From: Oribacterium sp. WCC10
GTDB lineage: Bacteria > Bacillota > Clostridia > Lachnospirales > Lachnospiraceae
Assembly (NCBI RefSeq): GCF_900113415.1
Contig: NZ_FOPH01000020.1
Coordinates: forward strand, 1 to 59,056
Direction: 5' to 3'
Length of the DNA stretch: 59,056 nt
The position numbers and the translations under genes were made by a program. Within the stretch, counting starts at the first letter, position 1. Every line of letters begins with the position of its first letter. Of this stretch, positions 32,694-41,719 are shown in pieces. The notes under the pieces were generated by a model. The model ran no database searches. It worked only from the letters and a program-made list of their open reading frames with translations, and was not told the origin of the DNA.

Positions 32694-32951
32694 ATGAATA
32701 ACGATATTGATGTCTCTTTATCTCGATCCTTTTTCAGATATCAGAGTGTCTATGATAAGGGAAAACCTATACATAACCCTACTGACAGTTTTTCCATTAA
32801 ACACCCTTCCATGGATCTTGGAAAACGGGCAAAGATCTTCAACCCATTTGATGCCCTAAGAGGATTTAGCGGAGAACTGTTTAAAACCGAAATGGATATC
32901 ATGAATGATTTTTCCGATAATGGATATGAACCCATAGAAGAATTCCCATAA
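32694..32951 (+). CDS. Small protein that accompanies umuC
   Basis: 85 residues with YQSVYDKGKPIHNPTDSFSI and MDLGKRAKIFNPFDALRGF, a conserved small protein found next to UmuC-type polymerases. Ribosome site CGGAGG 8 nt upstream. Function not known; probably a relic of the same SOS cassette. Confidence 0.65.
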   Translation: MNNDIDVSLSRSFFRYQSVYDKGKPIHNPTDSFSIKHPSMDLGKRAKIFNPFDALRGFSGELFKTEMDIMNDFSDNGYEPIEEFP

Positions 32952-33047
32952 CTACTATATTCCGGAAAAATCCCTCACTCTACTTCCATACTTTTTATCC
33001 GTTTATTCGTATAGTAAAGTTTAATTACTCACCTGAAAAAGATTTTA

Positions 33048-33662
33048 TCATATCTTCATTTTCTTTAATGCACTCACCATATGCCTGGCAAATTGTCTGT
33101 TTCCCTTTTCCGTCAGATGAATTCCGTCAGAGAACAGATCGATATCCCATTTCCCGGCATCAACAAACCTTGCTTTATATTTCTCGGCAACGTCGCTGTA
33201 AAGGGCACCTAACTTTACGTTTTCTTCCTGATAAGAGTTCATGGGATGTCCTGCGGGAAATCCCATCTTAGGAGGAGAAATGACTATACATAGGCACTCT
33301 TCATGGATGGCTTTAACAGCCTGGAGAAGCAATTCCATATAGTTTGAGATTTTTAAAGAGTCATGTGATGACTGATTCAACAGATCATTTGTGCCAAGCA
33401 TTACCGCAAAATAATCAAGCCTATCAAATCTTCCTAAAACCTTTTGGAAACGTTTAAACTCTTCCTCATATCCGGGCAGGCATCTGCCATTTTGGCCATC
33501 CTCTAGGATTTGTATGGATTCTTTTAAACTCTTCTGCAATATCGTTGGCCAGCGACTCTCTTCCGGCAGCCGTCCATCTTCATAGCAAGAGGCCAATGGA
33601 TTATAACCGTATGTATTGGAATCACCATACAAATACAGGATTTTCATATTTTTCATGATCAT
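33048..33662 (-). CDS. SGNH/GDSL-family hydrolase
   Basis: 204 residues. Block I LYLYGDSNTYGY (nucleophile Ser), block II Gly in EDGQNGRC, block III MLGTNDLL, block V FSDGIHLTEKG (Asp-His). An esterase for small acyl groups, cytosolic since no signal peptide is seen. Confidence 0.9.
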   Translation of the reverse strand: MIMKNMKILYLYGDSNTYGYNPLASCYEDGRLPEESRWPTILQKSLKESIQILEDGQNGRCLPGYEEEFKRFQKVLGRFDRLDYFAVMLGTNDLLNQSSHDSLKISNYMELLLQAVKAIHEECLCIVISPPKMGFPAGHPMNSYQEENVKLGALYSDVAEKYKARFVDAGKWDIDLFSDGIHLTEKGNRQFARHMVSALKKMKI

Positions 33663-33683
33663 ATCATCCTCAATCCTGTCATC

Positions 33684-33941
33684 TCAAACAAATTCTTTAA
33701 TTGTTTTCTCTCCAACATCAAGAATCTTATCATCCAGTACAGCAAAGATTATATTAATATCATAATCCGGATTATCCTTAATAAAGTCATTGCAGGCCTT
33801 TGTAAGTTTATCTGAGCCTGCTTCCCGGAAAATTGCTCCGCATACTCCGCCGCCTTCCCACAGACCTTCGTTGGCTGCATTTACAATAGCATCAGTATCA
33901 AGTTTTGTTATACTGGTTTTCTTAATCTTGATAGAACTCAT
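33684..33941 (-). pseudogene. Macro-domain protein with central deletion
   Basis: Residues 1-50 are a macro-domain start (DAIVNAANEGLWEGGGVCGA). Residues ~55-85 (NPDYDINIIFAVLDDKIL) are its C-terminal end. The ~70 residues between, including the second ADP-ribose loop, are missing, in frame. Probably inactive. Confidence 0.75.
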
Positions 33942-34007
33942 AAATACTCCATTTTAAAAAGGTTCTACAAATGAGTTGTCACAAAAGAAGCATCCTCAAT
34001 ACCGGAG

Positions 34008-34445
34008 TCATATTTCTGAAACAGAGTTAACTCTTTTTGCATCGACTATATTGCCTCCGGATACAGATGGAGCAAGTTTCTCCGCAGTCTTTCCTATACC
34101 ACTTCCACCGGATGTTGCAAATATATGAATGTTCTTACCGGACCAGTCATATCCCTTACAGAAAGTGTGAACTACTCTTGGCGCCTGTCCGTACCAGATA
34201 GGAAATCCGATATACACGGTATCATACTTGTCAAATCCATCGATCTTTCTGCTGACAGGAACTTCTTTGTTACCTAATTGTTCACGATTGCATCTGGCCA
34301 ATGGATTCACCCATCTTATATCTGCTTTTGAATAAGCTTCTGAAGGAACTATCTCAAAAATATCTGCTTCGATCTTTTCTGCCAATTCCTTTGCCACTTT
34401 TGCTGTTGTGCCCTCTGCGCTAAAATATGTAACTAATGTCTTCAT
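34008..34445 (-). CDS. Flavodoxin-family protein
   Basis: ~145 residues, MKTLVTYFSAEGTTAKVAKE (FMN phosphate loop), IGFPIWYGQAPRVVHTF and ATSGGSGIG. GAGAGAGG lies before the ATG at 34445. The C-terminus ends slightly early (VNSVSEI), missing the usual last helix, so a recent truncation is possible. Confidence 0.8.
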   Translation of the reverse strand: MKTLVTYFSAEGTTAKVAKELAEKIEADIFEIVPSEAYSKADIRWVNPLARCNREQLGNKEVPVSRKIDGFDKYDTVYIGFPIWYGQAPRVVHTFCKGYDWSGKNIHIFATSGGSGIGKTAEKLAPSVSGGNIVDAKRVNSVSEI

Positions 34446-34462
34446 ATATACCTCTCTCAGCA

Positions 34463-34626
34463 TCATTTCCCATCAACTGTACATGCCATTCCTGTTTCTC
34501 CCGGATGAATAACATCCATACCTCGTTCCGTAAAATAACTTTCCCAATCAAGAGACAGTTTGCCGTCATCCGTGATGAGCAAAGGAATACCTATATATCC
34601 TTTTTCCTTAGCTGCAATTCCTGATT
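34463..34626 (-). pseudogene. Glutaredoxin-like C-terminal fragment
   Basis: ~54 codons: GYIGIPLLITDDGKLSLDWE is the cis-proline region of small glutaredoxin-like proteins. The CxxC half is absent and a TAA lies just upstream in frame. It ends at the start of the flavodoxin gene. Confidence 0.55.
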
Positions 34627-34643
34627 AAACAATATCAACATAT

Positions 34644-34850
34644 TCATTTCTTTTTAACTTTCGGCATAGGTAATTCCGGATACATGACATCAATCAATCT
34701 ATGAAGAAACTCCTTGTTTTCAACATTTACTATAACTCCATAATCAAGGCAGAGTCAAATATGCGTAATTTGAGCTTTAAACCATGCATATTTCTGTCCT
34801 AAAACACTCACTTCATGATTTGCATGGTCTACATACGTTCCCCATTCCAT
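34644..34850 (-). pseudogene. Small hypothetical gene with in-frame TGA
   Basis: From ATG 34850: EWGTYVDHANHEVSVLGQKY, stop TGA after 31 codons, then the same frame continues (GVIVNVENKEFLHRLIDVMY) to 34644. The two halves read as one 68-residue protein. Family unknown. Confidence 0.45.
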
Positions 34851-34871
34851 TTTTCATTTCAAACTTAAGTT

Positions 34872-36905
34872 CTATTCGGTTAATAACCCACTGCCTCTTT
34901 CATACAGATAATTTGAGCCAAAACCATATGTGCCATCTTCCAACTCAGTAAGTTCAGGTACATTTACCGGAAGTTTACCCTTTGGTTTATTGTAACCGAA
35001 AATAGTTTCGATAGCGGCGATGATGTTTGCATTAATGGCACCTTTACTAACTCCATCAGAAGTTTTATCTGTAGGATCTATATTTAGTCCCGAACCCATA
35101 TACGAAAGAACTATACCATCGGCATCACTATAGACCGCTGCATCATAAGGAAGATTTTCACTCAGAAGGATAAATTTACCTCCATTATCATGAACGTCCT
35201 TCAGTGCAGTATGAAGCGCTATGTATTGTGGATTCTCCTTGTCATAAAAAGCGCTGCCTGATGCATATGAAAATGCAATAACTATATCAGCACTTGATAT
35301 TTTATTTTTCATATCATCTGTATAATTAAGTTTTACATCTGCAGAAGAATCATAATAATACTCAACACTTATATTACTATCTTCAGAAATAAGACCTTCT
35401 TTCTTCATTTCATCAATAGCATAATTAATTGTGTATGAATCGTTCTTTTGTCTTCCAAGGAAAACAATATCCTTTTTATCTTGTGCTAAAGGAATAAGAT
35501 CTTCATCATTCTTCAACAAAGTTATTGCTTTTCTGGCAATTTCCATCTCATCCTCATGATGAGCTTTAGAGCCTACTTCTTCAATATGATTTTCAGAATT
35601 GGTTTTGCCTTCACTCTCATTTATGCTTCCGCCGTCAATATCAAAAATATGATATTTATTTTTCATTACCAATATACGTCTTACACTCTCATCAATTCTC
35701 TTTGAGCTGATTTCTCCGGACTTAACCAATTCAGATATTCCATTTATATAGTCATCATAATAGGCAGCAGCATCTTCATTATTAAGGTCTGTCGGTATCA
35801 AAAGAATGTCTACACCGGCATTAATGACTTCTCTGGCTACATTGATACCGTATTCCACAGTACCTTCCTCGCCTTTTACAAGTCCCGCAGTTCTTATTGC
35901 TTTCATTTCCAATGCATCTGTAACAACTACTCCATTAAAGCCCAGATCGTCACGCAAAATGTCAGTGATCATCTTCCTGGACATAGTGGCCGGATAATAT
36001 CCTTTTGTAACTCCATCGCCAAACGTTACTTCATCATCAATCAATGGATAGGTAATATGTGCAGTCATTATCATATCCGCACCATTATTTATTGCTTCTT
36101 TAAAAGGAACCAATTCAACTTCTTTTATTTCGTCATATGTCTTTTCAACTGAAGGAGTCCCTATATGACTGTCAGTCTCAGTATCACCATGCCCGGGATA
36201 ATGTTTATATGTCGCAATTATATTTTTTTCCTTCAATCCATCTGCAAATGACTTACCGAGTTTTGCAACTACCTCCGGATCATCTGAAAATGATCTTGTT
36301 CCAATGACAGGATTAGAAGGATTATTGTTTACATCGATATCCGGTGCATAATCTGTATTAAAACCTAGCGCTGCTAATTCTTCTCCTATTATCTCTCCTG
36401 TTTTTAAGGCATTGCCTTCGGCATCCGTTGTTGCGCCTATTGCCATATTTCCTGTCATTCTGGTTCCGGATGTGAGTCTTACGACAATCCCACCCTCTTC
36501 ATCCAAAGGCATAATATAAGGGATATGAACCGAAACGTTGTCTGACTGTTTATTATTATCCTGAAGATCCTTCACAAGATTATATACCTGTTCATTATCT
36601 ATGATATTAGAACCAAAAAGAATGACACCACAATACTGATGCTTTTGCAAAGCGTCTCTTAGTTCCGGATTGTCATCTATATCTGTGACGTTTTCACCAT
36701 CCCAGGTTCTTATGGCCGGTATAATCATCTGAGAAATTTTTTCATCCATTGTCATGTTTGAAATAATTCCATCCATTTCAGAACCTTCTTTTTTTGAATC
36801 TTCTTTTTTTGAACATCCACTTAAACATAGAGCACTTATCAAACTGCCCGTTATGATTATTAGTGATAATATCTTACGATTAATATGATTCTTTTTCATT
36901 CCCAT
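34872..36905 (-). CDS. Glycoside hydrolase family 3 lipoprotein (NagZ-like)
   Basis: 677 residues. Signal peptide with lipobox LCLSGC. GH3 N-domain ~40-400 with MPLDEEGGIVVRL, the NagZ-type acid/base dyad KHYPGHGDTETDSH and nucleophile region VVVTDALEMKAI. C-terminal GH3_C-type domain ~460-640. Expected to cut beta-N-acetylhexosaminides such as muropeptides or host/plant glycans at the cell surface. Intact, unlike its neighbours. Confidence 0.93.
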   Translation of the reverse strand: MGMKKNHINRKILSLIIITGSLISALCLSGCSKKEDSKKEGSEMDGIISNMTMDEKISQMIIPAIRTWDGENVTDIDDNPELRDALQKHQYCGVILFGSNIIDNEQVYNLVKDLQDNNKQSDNVSVHIPYIMPLDEEGGIVVRLTSGTRMTGNMAIGATTDAEGNALKTGEIIGEELAALGFNTDYAPDIDVNNNPSNPVIGTRSFSDDPEVVAKLGKSFADGLKEKNIIATYKHYPGHGDTETDSHIGTPSVEKTYDEIKEVELVPFKEAINNGADMIMTAHITYPLIDDEVTFGDGVTKGYYPATMSRKMITDILRDDLGFNGVVVTDALEMKAIRTAGLVKGEEGTVEYGINVAREVINAGVDILLIPTDLNNEDAAAYYDDYINGISELVKSGEISSKRIDESVRRILVMKNKYHIFDIDGGSINESEGKTNSENHIEEVGSKAHHEDEMEIARKAITLLKNDEDLIPLAQDKKDIVFLGRQKNDSYTINYAIDEMKKEGLISEDSNISVEYYYDSSADVKLNYTDDMKNKISSADIVIAFSYASGSAFYDKENPQYIALHTALKDVHDNGGKFILLSENLPYDAAVYSDADGIVLSYMGSGLNIDPTDKTSDGVSKGAINANIIAAIETIFGYNKPKGKLPVNVPELTELEDGTYGFGSNYLYERGSGLLTE

Positions 36906-37036
36906 TCCTCCACCAACGCCTACCGTTTATTCTGAAATTACATTTATTTTCTTTTTTATGCATCTTCAGAATCAAACTCATAAAAAATATATATCTTTTA
37001 TTTTACCGCAAATAATGCGTTTTATCACAATAAAAA

Positions 37037-37590
37037 ACACTCGCCCAGGCTCACAGGGATATCTTCGGTGAGAGCACATTACCAATCATAAGAAAGATAA
37101 GCACCTATGCGGAGATAAACAGGTACATGGGTGAAGATATCGGTTCACTGTTCCTGAAAAACGACTTCAGGGCAGGATCAGCCACAAAATCATTCCTGCA
37201 GGATATCTGCATGATCGCAGATGAGAGCACTGATGAATCCGGTCTCCATGTCAAAGGCTACTTTCTCGCCGCATATGCCAGAAGCCATAAATGTATTTAT
37301 GGTAATTTCGCATCCACCACATTCGAATACCTTAGGGATTCACAGTTCAACACTTTCAAACCTGAGTTCGTGGCATTCGAGCTGCTTGAACGCGACGTAT
37401 TCTCCTGTCTTGCCACAATGCTGTTACAGATGGCCTTCGGAGACAGATATACGAGACTAGATCCCAGGGAGAAAACCCGTGTAATAACGACTATGGACCT
37501 AAGCCCTAAAGAAATAGAAAATCTCGTGACTGTCATAGATAAGGGAAGGAATATAGCAAGCAGACCGTCAATCAAGGTTCCTATAAGTTT
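37037..37590 (+). pseudogene. Unrecognised gene fragment
   Basis: An open frame from just after a TAA at 37035 (LAQAHRDIFGESTLPIIRK, DFRAGSATKSFLQDICMIAD, RLDPREKTRVITTMDLSPKE) to about 37590, where it changes into zinc-ribbon sequence. The first ATG is 37127. The composition looks genuinely coding, but I do not know the family. Both ends are cut. Confidence 0.5.
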
Positions 37591-38054
37591 AATAAATGTA
37601 GAAAATGCTATTCTTCAAGGATCGTCCCTGTATCTTCAAAGCCAAATCTTGTTAAATTTTGGGATTTTGAAAAGAATGCTCAATGGATATAAACCGCATC
37701 TCTGCCTATTCTAATGAATCGGCATATTGGAAATGCAAATGTGGCTATGAATGGACGAACCAAATCCAATGTATGGTCGGAAAAAAATGGGCATGCCCTG
37801 TTTGTGGTGGAGATTACAATGCTACTATTGTTGACAAAAAGAATGGATACTCCTGCCCTTATTGCAATGACAGAAAACTACTTAAAGGATTCAATTCGTT
37901 TGGTGAAAGGCATTCGGAATTATTATCAGAATTATATGAGACTGGAAACATTGTCCTGGGAAGATCTCCTTTCGAAATGCTTAGTAACTCAACTATTAAG
38001 CTAGCCTGCCTTCTTAGCTTTTTCTCTATATTATTGCAAACGATAGTGACATAA
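37576..38054 (+). pseudogene. Zinc-ribbon repeat protein fragment, frameshifted
   Basis: Two frames: FNKCRKCYSSRIVPVSS and LVKFWDFEKNAQW, then from ~37683 WKCKCGYEWTNQIQCM, WACPVCGG and CPYCNDRKLL. This is the pattern of the 'probable zinc-ribbon' family (PF14311), multi-repeat proteins that often carry endonuclease domains. The break lies near 37680. The C-terminus becomes non-family hydrophobic sequence after ~37990. Confidence 0.65.
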
Positions 38055-38083
38055 TTTGTCACTCTAAAACATTTTTTCTGTAT

Positions 38084-38854
38084 CTACTTAGCTTCTATTA
38101 CCATAAATTCATCAATTGCATTTAGCACCTGTTCAGACAGCCCCATATCCCCAAATAGCCACTGTTCATGCTGCATTTCAAATTCCCTGATATCCGGATC
38201 ATGAAAATATCTCTTGTATCGCATCAGGTATTTCTTTCCAATTTTTCTTGCATATATAAAATGCGCTTTAGTGCCCTCTACATTTATATCTTCATCAAGC
38301 CATGTTAACAGATCTGAGTAATACTCGTTTCTAATGGATTCAGGTCTGAATTTAGAAAAACACTCCATGAACTTCTCAGCGCTTTTTTCATCCATTTCGA
38401 GAAAGCGCATAAGCATCTTTTTAAGCAGTTTTCTTCTGTATTTTTTCTTTGCAGTTCCTGTAAGTATAGGAACGAAAAGCATGGTCTGAAGCTTTGCCTG
38501 GACAATGCCACACTGATCCAAGTCAGGACTTCCAAAAATGGCATGGTCGATGTGGATGTTCTTTCTCATCATGAGTTGACCAACAAAACTTGAGCCCAGG
38601 GATGAGCCAAGGGCACCATAAACCCGACCATTATGATGATCCATTACATACTCTTCTATTTTTCCGGTTATCGTCAACATATCATTAAATATCGTATCAT
38701 TCCCGTCAAAACCATCGTAGTTTACGCATATTAGATGATATTTTTCTGAAAGTGCCGGTATCACTATTTCAAAATTAGTCTGCCAATCACAGCAAGTGCC
38801 CGGTAACAGCATTAATGTCTTTCCTGACATATTGCCAATTTCTGTAAATTGCAT
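38084..38854 (-). CDS. Alpha/beta-hydrolase
   Basis: 256 residues: oxyanion strand MLLPGTCCDWQTNF, nucleophile elbow YGALGSSLGSSF, and a late acidic/His region (MQHEQWLFGDMG). Lid region Lys/Arg-rich. Cytosolic; substrate unknown. Confidence 0.85.
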   Translation of the reverse strand: MQFTEIGNMSGKTLMLLPGTCCDWQTNFEIVIPALSEKYHLICVNYDGFDGNDTIFNDMLTITGKIEEYVMDHHNGRVYGALGSSLGSSFVGQLMMRKNIHIDHAIFGSPDLDQCGIVQAKLQTMLFVPILTGTAKKKYRRKLLKKMLMRFLEMDEKSAEKFMECFSKFRPESIRNEYYSDLLTWLDEDINVEGTKAHFIYARKIGKKYLMRYKRYFHDPDIREFEMQHEQWLFGDMGLSEQVLNAIDEFMVIEAK

Positions 38855-38944
38855 GTCTCTGATTATTCCTCGTAAGATGATTATGCAGTTAGCTTTATCT
38901 AACTATCTAGTCTAGCACTATATCACAGCAATGTTAATAAAAAA

Positions 38945-38979
38945 GCGGTTAAAATTCGAATGTACCGAATCTTAACCGC
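38945..38979 (-). terminator. Intrinsic terminator for the DUF1848 transcript
   Basis: GCGGTTAA.ATTCG pairs with CGAAT.TTAACCGC (one mismatch); TTTTTT follows on the minus strand. Confidence 0.8.
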
Positions 38980-39038
38980 GTAAGTTTATATAAAGATGAT
39001 AGAGTGAATATTATCTGATCATCGGTTTTCAGAGGGTT

Positions 39039-39116
39039 ACCGGCAGATTTGGGGGCTGCCGGCTTTGAGTAGTATGAAAAAAACTTCTATTGGGTATCAG
39101 ATGTTCCTCATCTGAT
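39039..39116. other. Two unassigned hairpins in a 320-bp gene-free stretch
   Basis: CCGGCAG/CTGCCGG (39040 and 39056) and ATCAGATG/CATCTGAT (39096 and 39109). Neither has a T-run on the minus strand. They lie between the DUF1848 stop and the terminator at 38945, so they could be part of a long 3' UTR or a small RNA. Confidence 0.35.
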
Positions 39117-39174
39117 GAATTTATAATATCACCCTATACTGAAAAGAAACTGAAACATGATATTTTTTCTGTTC

Positions 39175-40107
39175 CTAAACAAAAGATAGCTCCATCTGCC
39201 CGTTAACCCATGATTTTTGTGCTACATCATGTATTTTGTCTCCTTCAGAATAATGCCCGATAAGAAACGGCGACTTTGGATCATGAAGCCTGCTTTGTGA
39301 GAGTACTATTTCCGGTTCTGCATTGGCATAACAGTACTTACAGAGATGCTTACAGGTATTATAGGCTCCTATGTCACATGTAAGATAACAGGAACATTCT
39401 GCCCTTGCACCTTTTTTCTTAGGAGCATCAAGCCTCTTTCCTATTGCTTTCTCATAATCACTTATCCTCATGCATCCTCCACAGTCGGCACCATACTCCG
39501 AAAGCTCATCACCTTCAGCACAGGGTTTTACTGTCATTCCATGAAGGGACGCAATCGTTATCATTTCTTTTCCAAGTCTTAATCGCTGATCTTTATTCAC
39601 TTCCCTTGCTTCAGGGAAATTCCTTCTTACTTTAGGAAAAAGATCAATGAAACTTATGACAACGGTCTCTGTATATCCATCAAGAGCAGATGCAATCTGC
39701 TTAAATGCATGTAAATGGTACTCTTCTGTATACCTGTCAGATATAAAAATCGGGTCATACCTCCATCCCATGGAATTCTTTCCAACCATTTGAGAAAGCT
39801 GCTTAAAATCTTCTATCAGCTTATGTTTGTCAGGCACATTAGGTTCTATATCTCTCCCATAGGGAGTTATCGTCACAAACCAGTACTGACCATAAGCTTT
39901 TAGAAGATCCATGTACTTGAACATGGGTGAAGGATTCTTTGTACAAAACCCGATTACATCAACAACATCAGGTGAAAGACGGTAACGGCTGACCTGTTCA
40001 GGATTATAGGGATTACGAACACATACAAAACCTTCTTTAAGCCTGTTGGAAAACCATTCTGAATAGAATGCAGGTATGTCCGTCCTTTGTCCTGTGTTTA
40101 TTATCAT
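39175..40107 (-). CDS. DUF1848 protein (radical SAM-like)
   Basis: 310 residues. MIINTGQRTDIPAFYSEWF start, VDVIGFCTKNP, YWFVTITPYGRDIEPNVP, and a C-terminal Cys cluster CGGC...CSCYLTCDIG..TCKHLCKYCYAN. DUF1848 proteins are thought to bind an iron-sulfur cluster; reaction unknown. Complete length for the family. Confidence 0.9.
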   Translation of the reverse strand: MIINTGQRTDIPAFYSEWFSNRLKEGFVCVRNPYNPEQVSRYRLSPDVVDVIGFCTKNPSPMFKYMDLLKAYGQYWFVTITPYGRDIEPNVPDKHKLIEDFKQLSQMVGKNSMGWRYDPIFISDRYTEEYHLHAFKQIASALDGYTETVVISFIDLFPKVRRNFPEAREVNKDQRLRLGKEMITIASLHGMTVKPCAEGDELSEYGADCGGCMRISDYEKAIGKRLDAPKKKGARAECSCYLTCDIGAYNTCKHLCKYCYANAEPEIVLSQSRLHDPKSPFLIGHYSEGDKIHDVAQKSWVNGQMELSFV

Positions 40108-40158
40108 CCGAAATCACCGCCTCACAAGATGAGTTTACTGTATCCTTAGCACCTTGCC

Positions 40159-40512
40159 TTAGTATACCACCGCATCATCTGCTGTGTATCCTTCAATAGA
40201 ACCTGCTTTAACCTGGATACATGCGTAGCTTAACTCTGAATCATCAGCTGCAAAAAACTGTCTCTTTCCTTCAGGTGAAATCTTAACTACATCACCTTTA
40301 GCGATTTCAATATCTTCTCCATCTATCGAAGCCTTGCCCTTTCCGGAAAGGATGATATAAATCTCTTCATTCTTTTTATGTGAGTGTACAAAAGGAACAC
40401 TTGCTCCGGCAGGAAGATGATTGATGCTTACTTCTGCTCCTGTCAGTCCAAGAGCATCATGAAGCTCTGTTCTCGGGTCCTCAGTTACATTTACTTTTTT
40501 GAAATTTGACAT
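40159..40512 (-). CDS. Cupin-domain protein
   Basis: 117 residues: PFVHSHKKNEEIYIILSGKG (G(x)HxH..E motif) and GDVVKISPEGKRQFFA. Divergent from the HxlR regulator across a 146-bp gap, the usual arrangement for a regulated target. Confidence 0.9.
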   Translation of the reverse strand: MSNFKKVNVTEDPRTELHDALGLTGAEVSINHLPAGASVPFVHSHKKNEEIYIILSGKGKASIDGEDIEIAKGDVVKISPEGKRQFFAADDSELSYACIQVKAGSIEGYTADDAVVY

Positions 40513-40658
40513 ATTGTTTTTTCCTCCATTTGTTTGCTATTTGTTTTTGTTTGCTGTATCATCATTTTATTCTCAAGAATTATTTAAACAAGTACGAACA
40601 TTTATAATACATAGTTACATTTTTGATACTATTGTGCATTTTCAAGGAGAAAATTTTT

Positions 40659-40991
40659 ATGAAAAGTATTTATGGTCAATGTCCTTATGCAACAACCCAG
40701 AGAGTTCTTCAGGGAAAATGGGCTATAGTTATCCTGTTTCAGCTAAGTACAGGAACAAAACGTTTTAACGAGCTTGAACGTAACATTCCGGAAGTCACAA
40801 GAACGATGCTCACAAGACAGCTAAGACAATTAGAGGATGATAAGCTTATCGTCAGGAAAGTATACGCTGAAGTTCCGCCAAGGGTGGAATACAGCCTTAG
40901 TGAAATGGGCGAAAAATTCAGGAAGGTATTGGACCAGATTGAGTTATTCGGATTTGAATATATTGAAGAATTAAGGAAATGCAATGCTTAA
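40659..40991 (+). CDS. HxlR-family transcriptional regulator
   Basis: 110 residues from ATG 40659 (AAGGAG upstream). CPYATTQRVLQGKWAIVIL carries the N-terminal Cys and winged-helix start; FNELERNIPEVTRTMLTRQL is the recognition helix; VPPRVEYSLSEMG is the wing. Cys-dependent sensing of electrophiles or oxidants is typical. Likely controls the cupin. Confidence 0.92.
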   Translation: MKSIYGQCPYATTQRVLQGKWAIVILFQLSTGTKRFNELERNIPEVTRTMLTRQLRQLEDDKLIVRKVYAEVPPRVEYSLSEMGEKFRKVLDQIELFGFEYIEELRKCNA

Positions 40992-41091
40992 TGGAGATTC
41001 TCATCGAGTGAATGGTGATTTAGAACTTACACTTAAAGACCTTGCCTTTGATCATGATGATATTATGATGGATGCGTTAAAGAAAGCCTGA
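40984..41091 (+). CDS. Small ORF (35 aa) overlapping the HxlR stop
   Basis: ATG at 40984 overlaps the last codons of hxlR in another frame; acidic, ends DALKKA. It may be the tail of a lost gene. Function unknown. Confidence 0.3.
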   Translation: MLNGDSHRVNGDLELTLKDLAFDHDDIMMDALKKA

Positions 41092-41167
41092 CAGACAGAA
41101 AGGGACGGACTTAGCACAAAACATGTACCTACTAAACCCGCCCCTTTAATTAGGATTATATTAGGTT

Positions 41168-41654
41168 TTAAAGCGCAGCATCAATCTCCTTTGCCGCAAG
41201 AACTCCCGAACCTACAGCAAGTCCAACTGAGGAACCCGGGTTATCATAATAAGGAACTGTGTACATACTTCCTGTATCTACTCCCGCAACATATAATCCC
41301 TTTATAGGTTCGTTGTTTTCATCAAGGGCACGAAGTGATGCATCTACCTTTACACCACCATTAGTTCCCCACGCAGATGGAACATACTCGAAACAATAGA
41401 AAGGTCCGTTCTTAACAGGAGTAAGGAATGTTTTCGATTTATAAAACTCATCATCAACTCCGGATTCACAGTAGCCATTATATTTCTCTACGGTATCAAC
41501 AAGCCTTGGAAGATTGAACTTCTCTGCAATCTCTTCAATACTGTCTGCTTTAACAGCCCATCCCTCTTCAATAGCATCAATCGCAGATTGAGGAATGACA
41601 TTCTCATAATTTACCAGGGTTCCATCAATATCTATAAAAAGTACTTTTGGGCAT
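41168..41654 (-). pseudogene. Chimera: HAD phosphatase start joined to fumarate-reductase flavoprotein C-terminus
   Basis: ATG at 41654 has AAAAGGAG upstream. Codons ~3-28 read KVLFIDIDGTLVNYENVIPQ (HAD motif I). From ~29 the same frame reads a FAD-dependent fumarate-reductase-like C-terminus (PSAWGTNGGVKVDASLRALD, GLYVAGVDTGSMY, NPGSSVGLAVGSG). A run of four A at 41645-41648 (minus) puts the start out of frame by one base. Neither enzyme is complete. Confidence 0.8.
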
Positions 41655-41719
41655 ATTGTTTTCTCCTTTTGGTATCTAAAATCTGTTAGTTCATTTTGCT
41701 ATCACTTTATACGTATATA

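Noticed and set aside
38942-39116. Riboswitch in the 320-bp gap before the hydrolase
   Set aside because: The hairpins are downstream of DUF1848 rather than upstream of a start codon and match no class I know.
40984-41165. Terminator AAAGGGACGG/CCGCCCCTTT downstream of hxlR
   Set aside because: Loop of ~28 nt, a mismatch and no T-run; too weak to list.
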